Source: Pseudodesulfovibrio cashew (lineage in GTDB: Bacteria; Desulfobacterota; Desulfovibrionia; Desulfovibrionales; Desulfovibrionaceae). From it: a DNA stretch of 64,000 nucleotides. The stretch covers positions 1,775,501-1,839,500 of the forward strand of contig NZ_CP046400.1 of assembly GCF_009762795.1 (NCBI RefSeq), in the 5' to 3' direction. The notes below the pieces were generated by a model. That model saw only the letters and a list, made by a program, of their open reading frames with translations. It was not told the origin of the DNA and ran no database searches. Position 1 is the stretch's first letter; each line of letters begins with the position of its first letter. Shown one piece after another: positions 61,293 to 64,000 of the stretch. The translations under genes and the position numbers were made by a program.

Positions 61293-62761
61293 GAATACAG
61301 TTCCTCGATGGCCTTTGCGGCGGCTTCGCAGTCGTTGAAATGGCGTTTCTCTGTGCCGATGATCTGGTAGTCCTCGTGGCCCTTGCCCGCGATGAGCAGG
61401 GCGTCTCCGGGCTGCATCTCCTTGACGGCCAGCGTGATGGCGGTCTGGCGGTCCGGGTCCTCCAGGACCTTCTTCGCCTTGGCCAGCCCGGGCCGGACCT
61501 CGTCCATGATGGCCAGCGGGTCCTCGGTGCGCGGGTTGTCCGAGGTGAGCACGGCCACGTCCGCGAGATCGGCAACGGCCTTGCCCATGAGCGGCCGCTT
61601 GGTGCGGTCGCGGTCGCCGCCGCAGCCGAACACGGTGATCAGCCGCTTGAAATCCAGGGCCTTGATGGTGCTCTGCGCCTTGATCAGGGAGTCCGGGGTG
61701 TGGGAGTAGTCCACGAAAATGTCCAGATTGTGCTCGTTGGGAACGCGCTCCAGCCGTCCGGCCACGCCGGAGAAGCTCTTGATGGCGCGCATGTCCTTGC
61801 AGCTCAGCCCCAGCTGCAGGCAGGCCGCCTGGGCCGCCAGCAGGTTCATGACGTTGAAGTCGCCGATGAGCGGGGATTCCACCTTCCAGGTCTTGCCCTT
61901 GTAAGCGGTCTCGACCTCCGCGCCCTTGCCGGTCAGGGAGAGGATGCGGCCCTGGAGCATGGGCTTGTCGCCCGCTTCCTGGCGGGCAAGGGTGGTGTCG
62001 CCCAGACCGTAGCCGATGCCCTCGGGGCACATGGCCAGCAGCCTGCGACCGTAGGGGTCGTTGTAATTGAGGATGCCCCCCCGGCCTTCGCTCAGGTAGT
62101 TGCGGAAGAGCCGGGACTTGGCCGAGAAATACGTCTCCATGTCGCCGTGGTAGTCGAGGTGGTCCTGGGTCAGGTTGGTGAACACGGCGGCGTCGAAGTC
62201 GAGGCCCGCCACCCGGTCCTGTTCCAGGGCGTGGGAGGAGACCTCCATGATGGCCACGTCCACGTCCGCCTTCTTCATGTTGAAGAGCAGTTCGTGGATC
62301 ATCCAGCAGTCGGGCGTGGTGAGGGAGGCGTTCATGGTGAAGCCGGGCCAGCGGTAGCTCACCGTGCCGAGCACGCCCACCTTGAGCCCTGCCGAGGCCA
62401 GGAGGTGTTCGATGATGTAGGACGTCGTGGTCTTGCCGTTGGTGCCGGTGATGCCCACCAGCTTGAGGCCGCGATCCGGAAGCCGGAAGTGGGCGCGGGC
62501 CAGTTCACCCAGGGCCACGGCGGGGTTGTCGTGGTACACGGCCAGGGCGCGCTTTTCGACCACCGGGGCCACGAGGTCGCGGGCCGGAGCCGGGGCCACC
62601 ACGTATTTGGCACCGTTGTCCAGGGCGGCGGGGATGAAGTCGATGCCGCGCACGCTGGTGCCGGGCATGGCCACGAAGCAGTCGCCCGGCTGCACCTTGC
62701 GTGAGTCCGTGCGGACCACCATCCCCTTCCCGGCTTTCTTGAGCAGGGTTTCAAATTGCAT
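61289..62761 (-). CDS. murE: UDP-MurNAc-L-Ala-D-Glu--meso-diaminopimelate ligase
   Basis: Adds the third residue (490 residues). GITGTNGKTTTSYIIEHLL is the ATP loop, and TSDNPRTEDP holds the DNPR motif of enzymes that use meso-diaminopimelate, so the wall is of the usual Gram-negative type. The start at 62761 (MQFETLLKK) is chosen for AAGGTGG upstream; an in-frame ATG at 62809 would overlap ftsI. Confidence 0.96.
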   Translation of the reverse strand: MQFETLLKKAGKGMVVRTDSRKVQPGDCFVAMPGTSVRGIDFIPAALDNGAKYVVAPAPARDLVAPVVEKRALAVYHDNPAVALGELARAHFRLPDRGLKLVGITGTNGKTTTSYIIEHLLASAGLKVGVLGTVSYRWPGFTMNASLTTPDCWMIHELLFNMKKADVDVAIMEVSSHALEQDRVAGLDFDAAVFTNLTQDHLDYHGDMETYFSAKSRLFRNYLSEGRGGILNYNDPYGRRLLAMCPEGIGYGLGDTTLARQEAGDKPMLQGRILSLTGKGAEVETAYKGKTWKVESPLIGDFNVMNLLAAQAACLQLGLSCKDMRAIKSFSGVAGRLERVPNEHNLDIFVDYSHTPDSLIKAQSTIKALDFKRLITVFGCGGDRDRTKRPLMGKAVADLADVAVLTSDNPRTEDPLAIMDEVRPGLAKAKKVLEDPDRQTAITLAVKEMQPGDALLIAGKGHEDYQIIGTEKRHFNDCEAAAKAIEELYS

Positions 62762-62780
62762 AACGCCCACCTTTTTCTCG

Positions 62781-64000
62781 CTAGGAGAGCCAGAGAACAA
62801 AAACATCATCCGTTCCCTCCTTATTGGTGTCTTCGGGCCAGGGCTGCCCAGCGGCGGGCTTCTGGTCCGAGACGGTCATGCCCCGGCCCTTGAGCACGGG
62901 GACGATTCCTTTTCTGGTCAGCAACTCCAGGGCGCGGCGCACCGGCAGTTTTCTCAGGTCCGGCACGCGTTCGGTCAGCAGCTGTTTGCGCGGTGATTCC
63001 ATGCTGTCGGACAGGGGCTGTTCCACCAGTCCGTCCACATCCACCTGTTCGGCCTCGGCCTGGTCCAGGGTTTCGGACAGCTTGCCGTTGTATGCCAGGG
63101 TGCGGACCGTGACCTCGCGACAGACAGGGGCCGCGACCATGGAGCCGTAGTTGGCCTTCTGCGGCTCGTCGACCATGGTCAGGACGAGGAGTTCCGGGTC
63201 TTCCGCCGGAACCAGAGCCACGAAGGAGGAAAGATACTGGTCGCCGTAGCCGCCCTTGGCCGCCTTCTGGGCGGTGCCGGTCTTGCCCGCCATGGTGATG
63301 CCGGGGATGCGGGCGCTGCGGCCCGTGCCGTCCTCGTGGACCACTTCCTTCATCAGGGAGAGCACGGTGTGTGCGGTCTCCGCGCTGAAGACGCGGATGG
63401 CGGCATTCTTGCGGTCCGGCGCGGGCGACTTGATCAGATTCAGTTCGCGGGTCACCCCGTCGTTGGCGAGGCAGAGGAACGCGCGGGCCAGTTGGACCGC
63501 CGTGGCGCCGATGCCCTGGCCGAAGCTGATGGCCGCGAGGTCGACGCTGGTCCACTTGCCCGGGACCATGAGGATGCCCGAGGATTCGCCGGGCAGGCCG
63601 AGGTCGGTCTTGCGGCCGAAGCCGAGCTTGGAGAGGTAGTCGTGGTAGACTCCCGCGCCCAGATCCAGGCCGATTTTGGCCGAGCCGATGTTGGAGGAGT
63701 AGCGCAGCACCTTGCGCGCGGGCAGCCACCGCTCGGGGTGGGTGTCACGGATGGTCTTGCCGCCGATCTTCCAGCGCCCGTTCTCGCAGTCGATGAGGGT
63801 GTCGGGCTCGATGACCTTCTCCTCCAGGGCTGCGGCGAACAGGAAGGGCTTCATGGTCGAGCCCGGTTCGTAGATGTCGGTGATGGCCCGTAGGCGGCGC
63901 TGCCGGGCCTTGGACCCGGAGACGTCGTTGGGGTTGAAGAAGGGCTGGACGGCCATGGCCAGGATGTCGCCGGAGTCCACGTCCACGACCAGGACGATGC
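62781..64000 (-). CDS. ftsI: Peptidoglycan transpeptidase FtsI/PBP3 (5' end beyond window)
   Basis: About 406 C-terminal residues of a class B penicillin-binding protein for septal cross-linking. Active-site motifs: YEPGSTMKPFLF (SxxK), YSSNIGSAK (SxN) and AGKTGTAQK (KTG). A C-terminal PASTA domain (ERVPDLRKLPVRRALELL ... VSDQKPAAGQPWP) is present, as in Desulfovibrio-type FtsI. The coding frame runs off the window end; the N-terminal membrane anchor is not visible. Confidence 0.95.
   Translation of the reverse strand, partial: IVLVVDVDSGDILAMAVQPFFNPNDVSGSKARQRRLRAITDIYEPGSTMKPFLFAAALEEKVIEPDTLIDCENGRWKIGGKTIRDTHPERWLPARKVLRYSSNIGSAKIGLDLGAGVYHDYLSKLGFGRKTDLGLPGESSGILMVPGKWTSVDLAAISFGQGIGATAVQLARAFLCLANDGVTRELNLIKSPAPDRKNAAIRVFSAETAHTVLSLMKEVVHEDGTGRSARIPGITMAGKTGTAQKAAKGGYGDQYLSSFVALVPAEDPELLVLTMVDEPQKANYGSMVAAPVCREVTVRTLAYNGKLSETLDQAEAEQVDVDGLVEQPLSDSMESPRKQLLTERVPDLRKLPVRRALELLTRKGIVPVLKGRGMTVSDQKPAAGQPWPEDTNKEGTDDVFVLWLS

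Overview
The window reads as a chromosomal segment of a sulfate-reducing bacterium of the Desulfovibrionaceae (Desulfovibrio/Pseudodesulfovibrio type). This is inferred from high GC, a Ffh with a Met/Gly- and Lys-rich tail, a TrmD carrying a second RNA-methyltransferase domain, a TAXI-type TRAP transporter, a tetraheme cytochrome, a Zra-type two-component system and a long dcw cluster without ddl. I see no rRNA, tRNA, CRISPR array, insertion sequence or prophage. Genes are packed tightly, and many stops and starts overlap by 4 bases.

Layout. 1-8.2 kb (mostly minus strand): NhaA antiporter (cut by the window edge), a PAS/GGDEF/EAL c-di-GMP protein overlapping an orphan periplasmic binding protein, an exported alpha/beta hydrolase (plus strand), a TrmJ-like tRNA methyltransferase and a second orphan binding protein. 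8.2-14.4 kb (plus): TAXI TRAP receptor and fused permease, malic enzyme, a lipoprotein and a 59-residue protein. 14.4-16.8 kb (minus): a cation/proton antiporter with TrkA-N domain and a K+ channel. 17.0-22.7 kb (plus): ffh-rpsP-khpA-rimM-trmD-rplS-rnhB. 22.7-27.4 kb: cytochrome, dinB, an unrecognised periplasmic protein, a Cys-rich small protein, fliJ and a MotE-like gene. 27.4-30.2 kb (minus): ribE, ribD, dCMP deaminase and an FmdB-type zinc ribbon.

30.2-36.0 kb is the most interesting block: an array of TGCA-core half-sites and a near-perfect sigma-54 promoter precede a ZraP-like periplasmic protein, a DUF4405-type membrane protein with periplasmic repeats, a histidine kinase whose periplasmic loop carries six methionines at exact four-residue spacing, and a sigma-54-dependent response regulator. 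At 39.7 kb on the minus strand a small SHOCT-type membrane protein has the same promoter (15 of 16 bases identical) and a similar half-site array at similar distance. I read this as one metal/envelope-stress regulon visible at two loci.

36-47.5 kb: HDOD protein, Nfu-type Fe-S protein, gltX, rpmB, then yceD-rpmF-plsX-fabH and fabG-acpP-fabF (fatty acid synthesis) and glyA. 47.6-64 kb (minus): a radical SAM protein, then ftsZ-ftsA-ftsQ-murB-murC-murG-ftsW-murD-mraY-murF-murE-ftsI (ftsI cut by the window end), the peptidoglycan precursor and division cluster, transcribed from ftsI toward ftsZ.

Two intergenic spacers (13.5 and 37.7 kb) hold copies of a multi-hairpin dispersed repeat, and several operons contain strong internal or terminal hairpins that probably set expression ratios.
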